35,514 bases of DNA from DATBGZ01 sp036557785 (GTDB lineage: Bacteria > Actinomycetota > Actinomycetes > Mycobacteriales > Micromonosporaceae): the NCBI GenBank assembly GCA_036557785.1, contig DATBGZ010000067.1:1-35514 (forward strand). The letters run 5' to 3'. Shown here piece after piece: positions 7,788 through 17,514 of the stretch; within the stretch, counting starts at the first letter, position 1; each line of letters opens with the position of its first letter. The notes under the pieces are model-generated. The model saw nothing but the letters and a program-made list of their open reading frames with translations. It was not told where the DNA came from and searched no databases. Position numbers and translations under genes: made by a program.

Positions 7788-9919
7788 CTACTCGGCGGGG
7801 CGTAGCCAGAGCGCCGCCAGCGGCGGGATGCGCAGGCGCGCCGACGCGGGGCGCCCGTGCGCCCCGATCTCCTCCGCCTCGACGGCCCCGAGGTTACCCA
7901 CGCCCGAGCCGCCGTACCCGGTCGCGTCGGTGTTGAGGATCTCCAGCCACCGCCCGCCGCGCGGCAGGCCCACCCGGTAGTTCTCGTGGGGCAGCGCCGA
8001 GAAGTTCACCACGCTGACGAGCACCTCGCCGTCGGCCCCGATCCGCTCGAACGCGAAGACGTTGTTAGCGGCGTCATCGCCCACGATCCACGCGAAGCCC
8101 TCCGGGGTGGTGTCGCGTGACCACAGCGCGCGCTCGCCGCGGTACCTCTCGTTGAGGTCGGCGACGAGCCGGTTGATGCCCGCGTGCTCCTCGATCTCCA
8201 GCAGCGACCAGTTCAGACCCCGGTGCTCGCTCCACTCGTGCCCGTCGGCGAGCTCGCATCCCATGAAGAGCAGTTGCTTGCCGGGGAAGGACCACATGTA
8301 CGCCAGCAATGCCCGCAGCGTGGCGCGCTGCCGCCACCAGTCGCCGGGGGCCTTGGCGACCAGCGCCCGCTTGCCGTGCACCACCTCGTCGTGGCTGATC
8401 GGCAGCACGAAGTTCTCGCTCCAGGCATAGACCGTGGCGAACGTCATCTGGTCGTGGTGGTACTGGCGGTGCACCGGGTCCTTGACGACGTACTCGAGGG
8501 TGTCGTGCATCCACCCCATGTTCCACTTGAACCCGAAGCCCAGCCCGCCCTCGCCGGTGGCTCGCGTGACGCCGGGCCACGCCGTGGACTCCTCGGCGAT
8601 CATGAGTGCCCCGGGGTGGTGCTTGTAGACGGTCGCGGTGACTTCCTGCAGGAAGCTCACCGCGTCGAGGTTCTCCCGTCCACCGTGGACGTTCGGAACC
8701 CACTGCCCGTCCTCGCGCGAGTAGTCCAGGTACAGCATCGAGGCGACCGCGTCGACGCGCAGGCCGTCGACGTGGAACTCCGCCAGCCAGTACAGCGCGT
8801 TGGCGACGAGGAAGTTGCGCACCTCCGGCCGACCGTAGTCGAAGACGTACGTGCCCCAGTCCGGGTGCTCGCCCCGGCGCGGGTCGGGGTGCTCGTAGAG
8901 CGGCGTGCCGTCATAGCGGGCCAGCGCCCAGTCGTCGCGGGGGAAGTGCGCCGGTACCCAGTCCAGGATCACCCCGATGCCCGCCCGGTGCAGGCGGTCC
9001 ACGAGCAGGCGCAACCCATCCGGGTCGCCCAGCCGCGCGGTCGGGGCGTAGTAGCCGGTCACCTGGTATCCCCAGGAGCCACCGAACGGATGCTCCATGA
9101 CGGGCATGAGCTCGACGTGGGTGAAGCCCATGCGGACCACGTACTCGGTGAGCTGTGTCGCCAGGTCCTCATAGGAGAGTCCGGGCCGCCACGACGCCAG
9201 ATGGAGCTCGTAGATGCTCATCGGCTCGCGCCACGGGGCCCCGGCATCGCGCCGGGCCAGCCAGTCGGCGTCACCCCACACGTACCCGGAGCGGTAGATG
9301 ATGCTGGCCGTGCGCGGCGGTGCCTCGTTGTAGCGGGCCAAGGGGTCGATCTTCTCCCGCCAGACGCCGTCGCGGCCGAGGATGCGGAACTTGTACCGCT
9401 GACCGACCTGCGCGTCGGGCACGCGCAGCTCCCACACCCCGCTGCTGCCCATCGACCGCATCGGCCACCCGTCGTGCGGCCCCCAACCGGTGAAGTCGCC
9501 GACGACCCGCACGCCCTGCGCGGTCGGCGCCCACACCGCGAACGCGATCGCGGCATCGGCCGTGTCCGCCTGCCCACCCTGACCCCGCCCGGTGTTCGCC
9601 CCGAGCACCGTCCAGAGTCGCTCGTGGCGCCCCGCACCGATGAGCTGCAGGTCGAACTCGCCGAGGCTGGGCAGGAACCGGTACGGGTCGTCATCGATGC
9701 GACCATCAACGTCGATGCGATAGTCGGTGACCGCGCCCGGGACCGTCGCCTCGAAGATGCCCTCCTCGATCAGGCGCTGCATCGGGTACCGGGCCCCGTC
9801 GACGAGCACGGCCACGGTGCGGGCGCCCCGGCGCAGCGTTCGGATCACCGTGCCCTCGCCGTCCGGATGGGCGCCGAGGATCGCGTGGGGATCGTGGCTC
9901 GGGCCGACGATGATGTCGG

Positions 9920-9923
<4 letters not shown>
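7788..9923 (-). CDS. glgB: 1,4-alpha-glucan branching enzyme GlgB
   Basis: A 711-residue GH13 branching enzyme starting at ATG 9923 (MTDIIVGPSHDPHAILGAHPDG). The start overlaps the glgE stop by four bases. An N-terminal carbohydrate-binding/immunoglobulin-like part is followed by CBM48 (AFAVWAPTAQGVRVVGDFTGW), the (beta/alpha)8 barrel and a C-terminal all-beta domain. Catalytic residues can be placed: nucleophile Asp391 in DGLRVDAV, acid/base Glu444 in MIAEESTAWPGVT, and Asp512 in PISHDEVVHGK. It cuts alpha-1,4 chains and re-attaches them through alpha-1,6 bonds in cytoplasmic glycogen-like glucan. In this operon it acts after GlgM and GlgE. Length is normal for the family. Confidence 0.97.
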
Positions 9924-11884
<1,961 letters not shown>

Positions 11885-11925
11885 GCTGCCAATCCTACGG
11901 ACAGGGATCGTTGACGGTCCGGTCC

Positions 11926-13122
11926 TCACCGCAGCACGTGGCGGTAGACATCGAGGGTGCGCTGGGCGACCGCGTGCCAGGAGAACTGCTCGACGGCGCG
12001 CTCCCGCCCGGCCTTGCCGAGGGCGGCGGCCCGGGCCGGGTCGGTGGCGAGCGCGGAGAGCGCCGAGGCCAGGTCGGCGACGAACCGGTCCGGGTGCACC
12101 GGCGTGCCGTCGTGTTCCTGCTCGATGGGGACCAGCACGCCGGTCTCGCCGTCCGCCACGACCTCGGGGATGCCGCCGGTGGCCGTGGCGACGACCGCGG
12201 TCTGGCACGCCATCGCCTCCAGGTTCACGATGCCCATCGGCTCGTAGACCGACGGGCAGACGAAGACCGTGGCGTGGCTGAGAACCTGGATCACCTCGGA
12301 CTTCGGAAGCATGGCCTGCACCCAGACCACGCCCGAGCGCGCGGCGCGCAGCGTCTCGACGAGCTTGTTCACCTCAGCCGCGATCTCCGGGGTGTCCGGT
12401 GCGCCCGCGAGCAGGACGAGCTGGACCTCGCTCGGCAGTTGCGCGGCGGCCCGCAGCAGATAGGGCAGTCCCTTCTGCCGGGTGGTGCGCCCCACGAAGA
12501 CCACGCTCGGCGCGTGCGGGTCGATGCCCAGGCGCTGCACCACATCCGTGGCGGGGTCGGGCTTGTACTCGTCAGTATCGATTCCATTGTGGACGACGTG
12601 GATGCGCTCGGGGTCGACCGCGGGGTAGGTCCGCAGCACGTCGGCGCGCATGCCCTCGGAGACGGCGATCACCGCGTCCGCCGCCTCCAGCGCCGTGCGC
12701 TCGCACCAGACCGCGACCGTGTAGCCGCCGCCGAGCTGCTCGGCCTTCCACGGCCGCATCGGCTCGAGGCTGTGCGCGCTGACCACATGCGGCACGGAGT
12801 AGAGCAGCTTGCTGATGTGCCCGGCGAGGTTGGCGTACCAGGTGTGGCTGTGCACCAGGTCCGTGCCGACGACGCCGTCGACCATCGCGAGGTCCACGGC
12901 GAGCGTGCGCAGCGCCTGGTTGGTGCCGGCGAGCTCGGGCGGGTCGGGGTACGCGGTGACACCCGGCTCGTCGCGGGGGCCACCGAAGGCGTGTACCCGA
13001 ACGTCGGTGAGCCCGGCCTGACCGACCAGCCCCCGCAGGCTGCGGGCCAGGTACTCCACGTGCACACCGGCACCGCCGTAGACCTCGGGCGGGTACTCCC
13101 GGGTCAGCAGATCAAGCCGCAC
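11926..13122 (-). CDS. glgM: GT4 glycosyltransferase GlgM/GlgA (maltose-1-phosphate synthase or glycogen synthase)
   Basis: 398 residues from GTG 13122 (VRLDLLTREYPPEVYGGAGVHV); GTG 13131 is an alternative three codons earlier. It has the GT-B fold of family GT4: LTREYPPEVYGGAGVHVEYL at the N-terminus, HSHTWYANLAGHISK, NGIDTDEY, VVFVGRTTRQKG and the nucleotide-sugar motif PSVYEPMGIVNLEAMAC. It is the actinobacterial enzyme long annotated as glycogen synthase GlgA. Work on mycobacteria showed that this GT4 enzyme (GlgM) makes maltose-1-phosphate from ADP-glucose and glucose-1-phosphate. The direct linkage to glgE supports the GlgM reading here. It starts the minus-strand operon and diverges from glgC across about 80 bases. 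Confidence 0.93.
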   Translation of the reverse strand: MRLDLLTREYPPEVYGGAGVHVEYLARSLRGLVGQAGLTDVRVHAFGGPRDEPGVTAYPDPPELAGTNQALRTLAVDLAMVDGVVGTDLVHSHTWYANLAGHISKLLYSVPHVVSAHSLEPMRPWKAEQLGGGYTVAVWCERTALEAADAVIAVSEGMRADVLRTYPAVDPERIHVVHNGIDTDEYKPDPATDVVQRLGIDPHAPSVVFVGRTTRQKGLPYLLRAAAQLPSEVQLVLLAGAPDTPEIAAEVNKLVETLRAARSGVVWVQAMLPKSEVIQVLSHATVFVCPSVYEPMGIVNLEAMACQTAVVATATGGIPEVVADGETGVLVPIEQEHDGTPVHPDRFVADLASALSALATDPARAAALGKAGRERAVEQFSWHAVAQRTLDVYRHVLR

Positions 13123-13177
13123 GCTTCGCACACTACGGTGCCCCGGCGCGGAACTGTCGTGGTTCGGCTCGTGCGCT

Positions 13178-13189
13178 GACCGTACGGTC
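13178..13189. promoter_or_regulatory. 12-bp palindrome in the glgM/glgC divergent promoter region
   Basis: GACCGTACGGTC is a perfect palindrome 14 bases upstream of the glgC start, within the roughly 80-base region between the divergent glgM and glgC genes. It could be a regulator site controlling both. CCGTACGG cores are common in this window, so it may also be background. Confidence 0.35.
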
Positions 13190-13203
13190 GATAGCGTCGC
13201 ACC

Positions 13204-14445
13204 ATGGCCGCTGCCAAGGTCCTCGCGATCGTCCTCGCCGGTGGCGAGGGCAAGCGCCTCATGCCGCTGACCGCCGACCGGGCCAAGCCCGCCGTGCCGT
13301 TCGGCGGTCTGTACCGCATGGTCGACTTCGCCTTGTCGAATCTGACGAACGCCGGCTACCTGAAGATCGTCGTGCTGACCCAGTACAAGTCGCACTCGCT
13401 GGACCGGCACGTGACCAAAACCTGGCGGATGTCAAACCTGCTGGGCAACTACGTGACGCCGGTGCCGGCGCAGCAGCGGCGTGGACCGTACTGGTTCGCC
13501 GGCTCGGCCGACGCGATCTACCAGAGCTTCAACCTCATCCACGACGAGGGGCCCGACCACGTCATCGTCTTCGGCGCGGACCACATCTACCGCATGGACC
13601 CCGCGCAGATGGTCGCCGATCACATCGCCTCGGGTGCCGGCGTCACCGTGGCCGGCATCCGTCAGCCGCTGTCGACGGCGGACCAGTTCGGTGTCATCGA
13701 GGTCCGCGACGACAGCCGGCGCATCGCGGCGTTCCGGGAGAAGCCGACCGACGCGGTCGGCCTGCCCGACGCCCCGGACGAGGTCTTCGCTTCGATGGGA
13801 AACTATGTCTTCACCACCGACGTGCTCATCGAGGCGCTCACCAAGGACGCGGGCGACCCGGCGAGCAAACACGACATGGGCGGCAGCATCATCCCGATGC
13901 TGGTCGAGCGCGACGAGGCCCACGTCTACGACTTCCGCGACAACCACGTGCCGGGCTCGACCGAACGGGACCGCGGCTACTGGCGCGACGTCGGGACGCT
14001 GGACTCGTACTACGAGGCGAGCATGGACCTCATCGCGACCCATCCGGTCTTCAACCTGTACAACTATGAATGGCCGATCTACACGGGCAACGCGCCGTGG
14101 CCACCGGCGAAGTTCGTGCACGCGTTCGACGATCGCGTCGGCCGCGCGATCGGTTCGATGGTCTCGCCCGGCGCGGTGATCTCCGGCGCCCTCGTCGAGA
14201 ACAGCGTCGTCTCGCCCAATGTGCACGTGCACTCCTGGGCCCACGTCGAGGGCAGCGTGCTCATGGAGGGCGTCGACATCGGCCGGCATGCGATGGTCCG
14301 CAACGCGATCATCGACAAGAACGTCGTCGTCCCGGAGGGCACCCAGATCGGTGTCGACCTGGAGCGTGACCGCGCCCGCTACACCGTCTCACCCGGCGGC
14401 GTGGTGGTGATCGGCAAGGGCCAACGGGTCGAGCCCACCGACTGA
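13204..14445 (+). CDS. glgC: Glucose-1-phosphate adenylyltransferase GlgC
   Basis: 413 residues. It catalyses ATP + glucose-1-phosphate to ADP-glucose + pyrophosphate, the committed step of glycogen formation. N-terminal nucleotidyltransferase signature: LAGGEGKRLMPLTADRAKPAVPFGG. Further conserved blocks are QYKSHSLDRHV, WFAGSADAIYQS, VFGADHIYRMD, the FREKP site and YWRDVGTLDSYYEASMDL. The C-terminal left-handed beta-helix (hexapeptide-like repeats VISGALVENSVVSPNVHVHSW) hosts allosteric control in the family. Length is normal. No clear Shine-Dalgarno precedes ATG 13204, so the transcript may be leaderless or weakly led. It diverges from the glgM operon and supplies its ADP-glucose. The following gene begins 69 bases downstream on the same strand. 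Confidence 0.97.
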   Translation: MAAAKVLAIVLAGGEGKRLMPLTADRAKPAVPFGGLYRMVDFALSNLTNAGYLKIVVLTQYKSHSLDRHVTKTWRMSNLLGNYVTPVPAQQRRGPYWFAGSADAIYQSFNLIHDEGPDHVIVFGADHIYRMDPAQMVADHIASGAGVTVAGIRQPLSTADQFGVIEVRDDSRRIAAFREKPTDAVGLPDAPDEVFASMGNYVFTTDVLIEALTKDAGDPASKHDMGGSIIPMLVERDEAHVYDFRDNHVPGSTERDRGYWRDVGTLDSYYEASMDLIATHPVFNLYNYEWPIYTGNAPWPPAKFVHAFDDRVGRAIGSMVSPGAVISGALVENSVVSPNVHVHSWAHVEGSVLMEGVDIGRHAMVRNAIIDKNVVVPEGTQIGVDLERDRARYTVSPGGVVVIGKGQRVEPTD

Positions 14446-14514
14446 AGCCGTGCCCAGCCCGGCAGGCGCCTGTACGGTACGGTCGCGGGAACTGGTGGGG
14501 TGGGGGAGGCTGGT

Positions 14515-15267
14515 GTGGAACCGGGTGAAGCCGACCAAACGCCCCGCCCGGGGCCCGTTCCGTTGCCCGACGACACATGGGACGCCCCGTCGGGCCGGCA
14601 TCGCCAGGTCTCCGCGCGCAACCGGCGCTACCTGTGGACAGGCGGTCTGCTCGTCATCGTCGCCGTGCTCGTGACCGCCGTCATGGTGCCCCTGCTGCGG
14701 CCCGGCGAGAGCGCCGTCCCGGGTCCCCTGGCGGGCGGCCCGACCAGCGGCTCCGGGACGTCACCGCCCGGGGCGCCCGCGACGACCACCGGCCTCGCGA
14801 TGATCGCGACGGCGCCGCCGACGACCACCACCCGGCCCGCCGCCACGCCGGCGAGAACGAACCCGTCGGCCGTGCTGCTCGCCTTCGAGGCCGAGGGCGC
14901 CTCGCCGGTGGAGCGAAAGTTCGCCGATCCGGTGCCGGTTGCCGGTGCCTCCGGTGGAGAGGCGGTCCGGTTCAACCACGGTTGGCCCGCTCAGATCCGG
15001 TTCCATTCGCTCGCGGTACCCAGCAAGGCGACGTACCGGGTGACCATCGCCTACGCCCCTGACACCGACAGGCGTATGGGCTGGCTCACGGCGACGGGAA
15101 TGCCGGTTCTCGTCACCTTCGCGGGCGGCACGGGCTGCTGCGCGACGGTCAGCGTGACTGTGACGCTCGCCCCGAACGACACTCTCTCGATCGGGCCCCT
15201 CGGATCGGGTTGGACCGGGGATGACCACCGCCCGGCGATCGACGGGATCACGATCGTTCGCGGGTGA
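14515..15267 (+). CDS. Membrane-anchored protein with CBM6/CBM35-like ectodomain
   Basis: 250 residues from GTG 14515, chosen because GGGAGG lies five bases upstream; GTG 14500 would add five residues. A short Pro-rich cytoplasmic segment is followed by one membrane helix (about residues 39-61, YLWTGGLLVIVAVLVTAVMV), then a Thr/Pro/Ala linker of about 60 residues and an ectodomain of about 130 residues. The ectodomain begins FEAEGAS, has SGGEAVRFNHGW, an IRFHSLAVPSKATYRVTIAYA block and ends PAIDGITIVRG. This order (E-A-E, S-G-G-x-A-V, F-x-x-V-P, Y-x-V-x-I-x-Y, D-G-I-x-V) is the pattern of CBM6/CBM35 sandwich domains. Sugar binding is inferred and no ligand is known. Two adjacent Cys (GCCATV) are present. 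It lies 69 bases after glgC and may be co-transcribed. Confidence 0.72.
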   Translation: MEPGEADQTPRPGPVPLPDDTWDAPSGRHRQVSARNRRYLWTGGLLVIVAVLVTAVMVPLLRPGESAVPGPLAGGPTSGSGTSPPGAPATTTGLAMIATAPPTTTTRPAATPARTNPSAVLLAFEAEGASPVERKFADPVPVAGASGGEAVRFNHGWPAQIRFHSLAVPSKATYRVTIAYAPDTDRRMGWLTATGMPVLVTFAGGTGCCATVSVTVTLAPNDTLSIGPLGSGWTGDDHRPAIDGITIVRG

Positions 15268-15284
15268 TCCACATCTTCGATCTT

Positions 15285-15336
15285 AGGGAGGGGCACCCTG
15301 CCCAACGCCCGGCGTGAGCAAGGTGCCCTTCCTTTC
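15285..15336. terminator. Bidirectional terminator-type stem-loop, Micromonosporaceae-like intergenic repeat
   Basis: AGGGAGGGGCACC (from 15285) pairs with GGTGCCCTTCCT (ending near 15333) around a loop of about 24 bases, with T-rich sequence on the right flank. It sits between two convergent genes (stops at 15267 and 15338). From memory, AAGGAAGGGCACC...GTGCCCTTCCTT elements recur between genes in Micromonosporaceae genomes. Confidence 0.65.
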
Positions 15337-15337
15337 T

Positions 15338-17296
15338 TCAGTCGGCGTCGAGCCAGGCCTGGTACGCGGCGAAGTCGTACGGCCGGCCGAGGAAGTTCTC
15401 GACCAGTTCGGCGGCGGGCGCCGAGCCGCCGGGGGCGAGCACGATGTCCCGGTAGCGGGCCGCCGTCGCGGGGTTGAGCAGCCCCTCCCGGGCGAAGACG
15501 GTGAACAGGTCCTTGGCGATCACCAGGGACCACATATATGTGCAGTAGATCGCCGAGTACCCGTCCAGGTGGCCGAAGCCCAGGTGCAGGAACGTGTCGT
15601 CGACGTACTTGTACGGCGTGAGGCGCTCCTGCTCCTGACGCTCGATCTCCACGGGGTCGATGCCGGTCGGGTTCCGCCGGTAGAGGCTCAGGCTCAGCGA
15701 GGCATAGAACATCTGCTGGCGCACGTAGAGACCCTTGCCCAACTCCTCGGACGCGCGCAGCTTCGCCACGAGATCGGCCGGCAGCGGCTCGCCCGTCTCG
15801 TGGTGGACCGCGAAGGTGGCCAGGGTCGCCGGGTCGCGGACCCACTCCTCCAGCAACTGTGACGGCGCCTCGACGAAGTCCCACTCGGTGGCGATGCCGC
15901 TGCTGCCCGCCCAGCGCCCCGAACCCGCGAAGACGTGGTGCAGCAGGTGCCCGAACTCGTGGAAGAACGTCTCGACGTCGGAGTGCCGCAACAGGGCGGG
16001 CTCCGACGCCGACGGGCGCGGCAGGTTGCAGACCAGCGCGCACTCCGGGATCCGCTGCCCGGCCTTGCCGGTCGCGAGCGTGAACTGCGCGGCGTGGCTG
16101 AACTTGTCGGCCCGCGGGTGCATGTCGAGGAAGATGCGCCCGATCACTGCGCCATCGGCGTTGACCACATCGGAGCACTCCACCTCGGGGTGCCAGACCG
16201 GCACATCCTCGCGGCGCACGAACCGTACCGTGAACAGCCGCTCGACCAGCCCCATGAGGCCCGCCTTGACCCGGCCGTACTCGAAGTACGGCCGCAGCGC
16301 CTGCGTATCGAACGCGAGCTGTTCGGCCTTGACGCGATCGTCCAGATAGGACGCGTCCCACGGCTGCACCGCGATCGCCTCGGGCTCGTCCGCCCGCTTG
16401 CGCGCCAGCAGACGCTCGTAGTCGCGGGTGGCCCGGTCGGCCGCGGCGGCCGCGATGCGCTCGATGAAGTCGGCGATGTTCGCCTCGCTGCCGATCATCT
16501 TGTTCTCGGCGGCGTACTGCGCCCAGGACGGGTAGCCGAGCAGGGTGGCGAGTTCGTGGCGGGTCTCCAGCATCCGGCGCAGGACCTCCGCGTTCGCGGG
16601 GTGCCCGCGACGACGGAACAGGCGCCAGAGCTGCTCGCGGGCGGCACCGTCATGGGCATAGGCGAGCAGCGGGAAGACGTCGGGGTAGTCGGTCGTCACC
16701 GCGACCAGGCCGTCCTCGCCCGGCGGGTGGGCGCGCACGTAGTCGTCGGGCAGCCCGGCGAGCTGCTCCGGGCGCAGGTAGGCGGTTCTGGTGTCGGTGC
16801 GGATGTTGCGATCGAAGGCCTGCCCGATCGCGACCAGCTCCTCCTGGAGCGCGCGCACTCGTTCCCGGGTCGCCTCGTCCCGGTCGACGCCAGCGCGGCG
16901 GAACTCGCGCAGCGTGGTCGCGAGGTAGTGCCGGGTCGCCGCGTCCGCCGCGGAGCTGTCGATGGCGATCAGTGCGTCGTAGAGGCGACGGTCGAGGCTC
17001 GCCTCGGTGCGGACCTTCGCCAGCCGCTGCTTGGCCGCCTCGCCGGCATCCCGGGTGGCCGGGTCGGGGTTCGTCGCCACGATGAGGTCGGCCGTGTCGG
17101 CGGCGTTCGCGAGTGCCAGCATGGCGTCGTCGAACGCGTCGAGCACGGCGAGGCCCGCGAGCCGACCGGACCTGACCTCGGCGAAGCCAACCTGGGCACG
17201 CTCGATCGCCTCGTCCGTGGCCGCCGCGACGGCGGTCGCGTCGCCGCTGGCGAGCATGGCGGCGCTCGGTGCCGGACCAGGGACAGATTCGGACAA
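15338..17296 (-). CDS. M3 family zinc metallopeptidase (thimet oligopeptidase/Dcp-like)
   Basis: 652 residues. Start is TTG 17296, preceded by GGAGGG about six bases upstream. The M3 zinc site is intact: HEFGH at residues 446-450 (His446, Glu447, His450), with the third ligand Glu476 in WDFVEAPSQ. C-terminal family motifs include PYKYVDDTFLHLGFGHLDGYSAIYCTYMWS and the YA/YC catalytic-tyrosine region. M3 peptidases degrade peptides of roughly 5-20 residues in the cytoplasm, and no signal peptide is seen here. Length fits the thimet oligopeptidase/peptidyl-dipeptidase branch. It diverges from the VWA gene. A strong inverted repeat (17347-17394) lies 50 bases upstream of its start. Confidence 0.94.
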   Translation of the reverse strand: MSESVPGPAPSAAMLASGDATAVAAATDEAIERAQVGFAEVRSGRLAGLAVLDAFDDAMLALANAADTADLIVATNPDPATRDAGEAAKQRLAKVRTEASLDRRLYDALIAIDSSAADAATRHYLATTLREFRRAGVDRDEATRERVRALQEELVAIGQAFDRNIRTDTRTAYLRPEQLAGLPDDYVRAHPPGEDGLVAVTTDYPDVFPLLAYAHDGAAREQLWRLFRRRGHPANAEVLRRMLETRHELATLLGYPSWAQYAAENKMIGSEANIADFIERIAAAAADRATRDYERLLARKRADEPEAIAVQPWDASYLDDRVKAEQLAFDTQALRPYFEYGRVKAGLMGLVERLFTVRFVRREDVPVWHPEVECSDVVNADGAVIGRIFLDMHPRADKFSHAAQFTLATGKAGQRIPECALVCNLPRPSASEPALLRHSDVETFFHEFGHLLHHVFAGSGRWAGSSGIATEWDFVEAPSQLLEEWVRDPATLATFAVHHETGEPLPADLVAKLRASEELGKGLYVRQQMFYASLSLSLYRRNPTGIDPVEIERQEQERLTPYKYVDDTFLHLGFGHLDGYSAIYCTYMWSLVIAKDLFTVFAREGLLNPATAARYRDIVLAPGGSAPAAELVENFLGRPYDFAAYQAWLDAD

Positions 17297-17346
17297 GTTG
17301 CCCTCCGGATGTCGTCGCGGGCCGACTGTCCGAAGAGGACGCGGCG

Positions 17347-17394
17347 AAAGGGCACGATACCTGGCCGGGTAGAGGCAACCGGTATCGGCCCTTT
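17347..17394. promoter_or_regulatory. Two-part inverted repeat upstream of the M3 peptidase gene
   Basis: AAAGGGC (17347-17353) and GATACC (17356-17361) on the left pair with GGTATC (17381-17386) and GCCCTTT (17388-17394) on the right, leaving a 2/1-base bulge and a 19-base loop. It lies in the 218-base region between divergent genes. It could be a transcript hairpin or a dimeric operator. The pairing is read directly; the role is unknown. Confidence 0.5.
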
Positions 17395-17514
17395 GCTCAC
17401 CAATTGTGATCGAGCCCCGAGCAGCGTCCGGCGATGGTTACCGGCGAGTTGCCTCCCGGCTGGACATATGGGTGCCGAATGCGCAGGATGGCTGGCTATG
17501 CAGAGGGGCTCATG

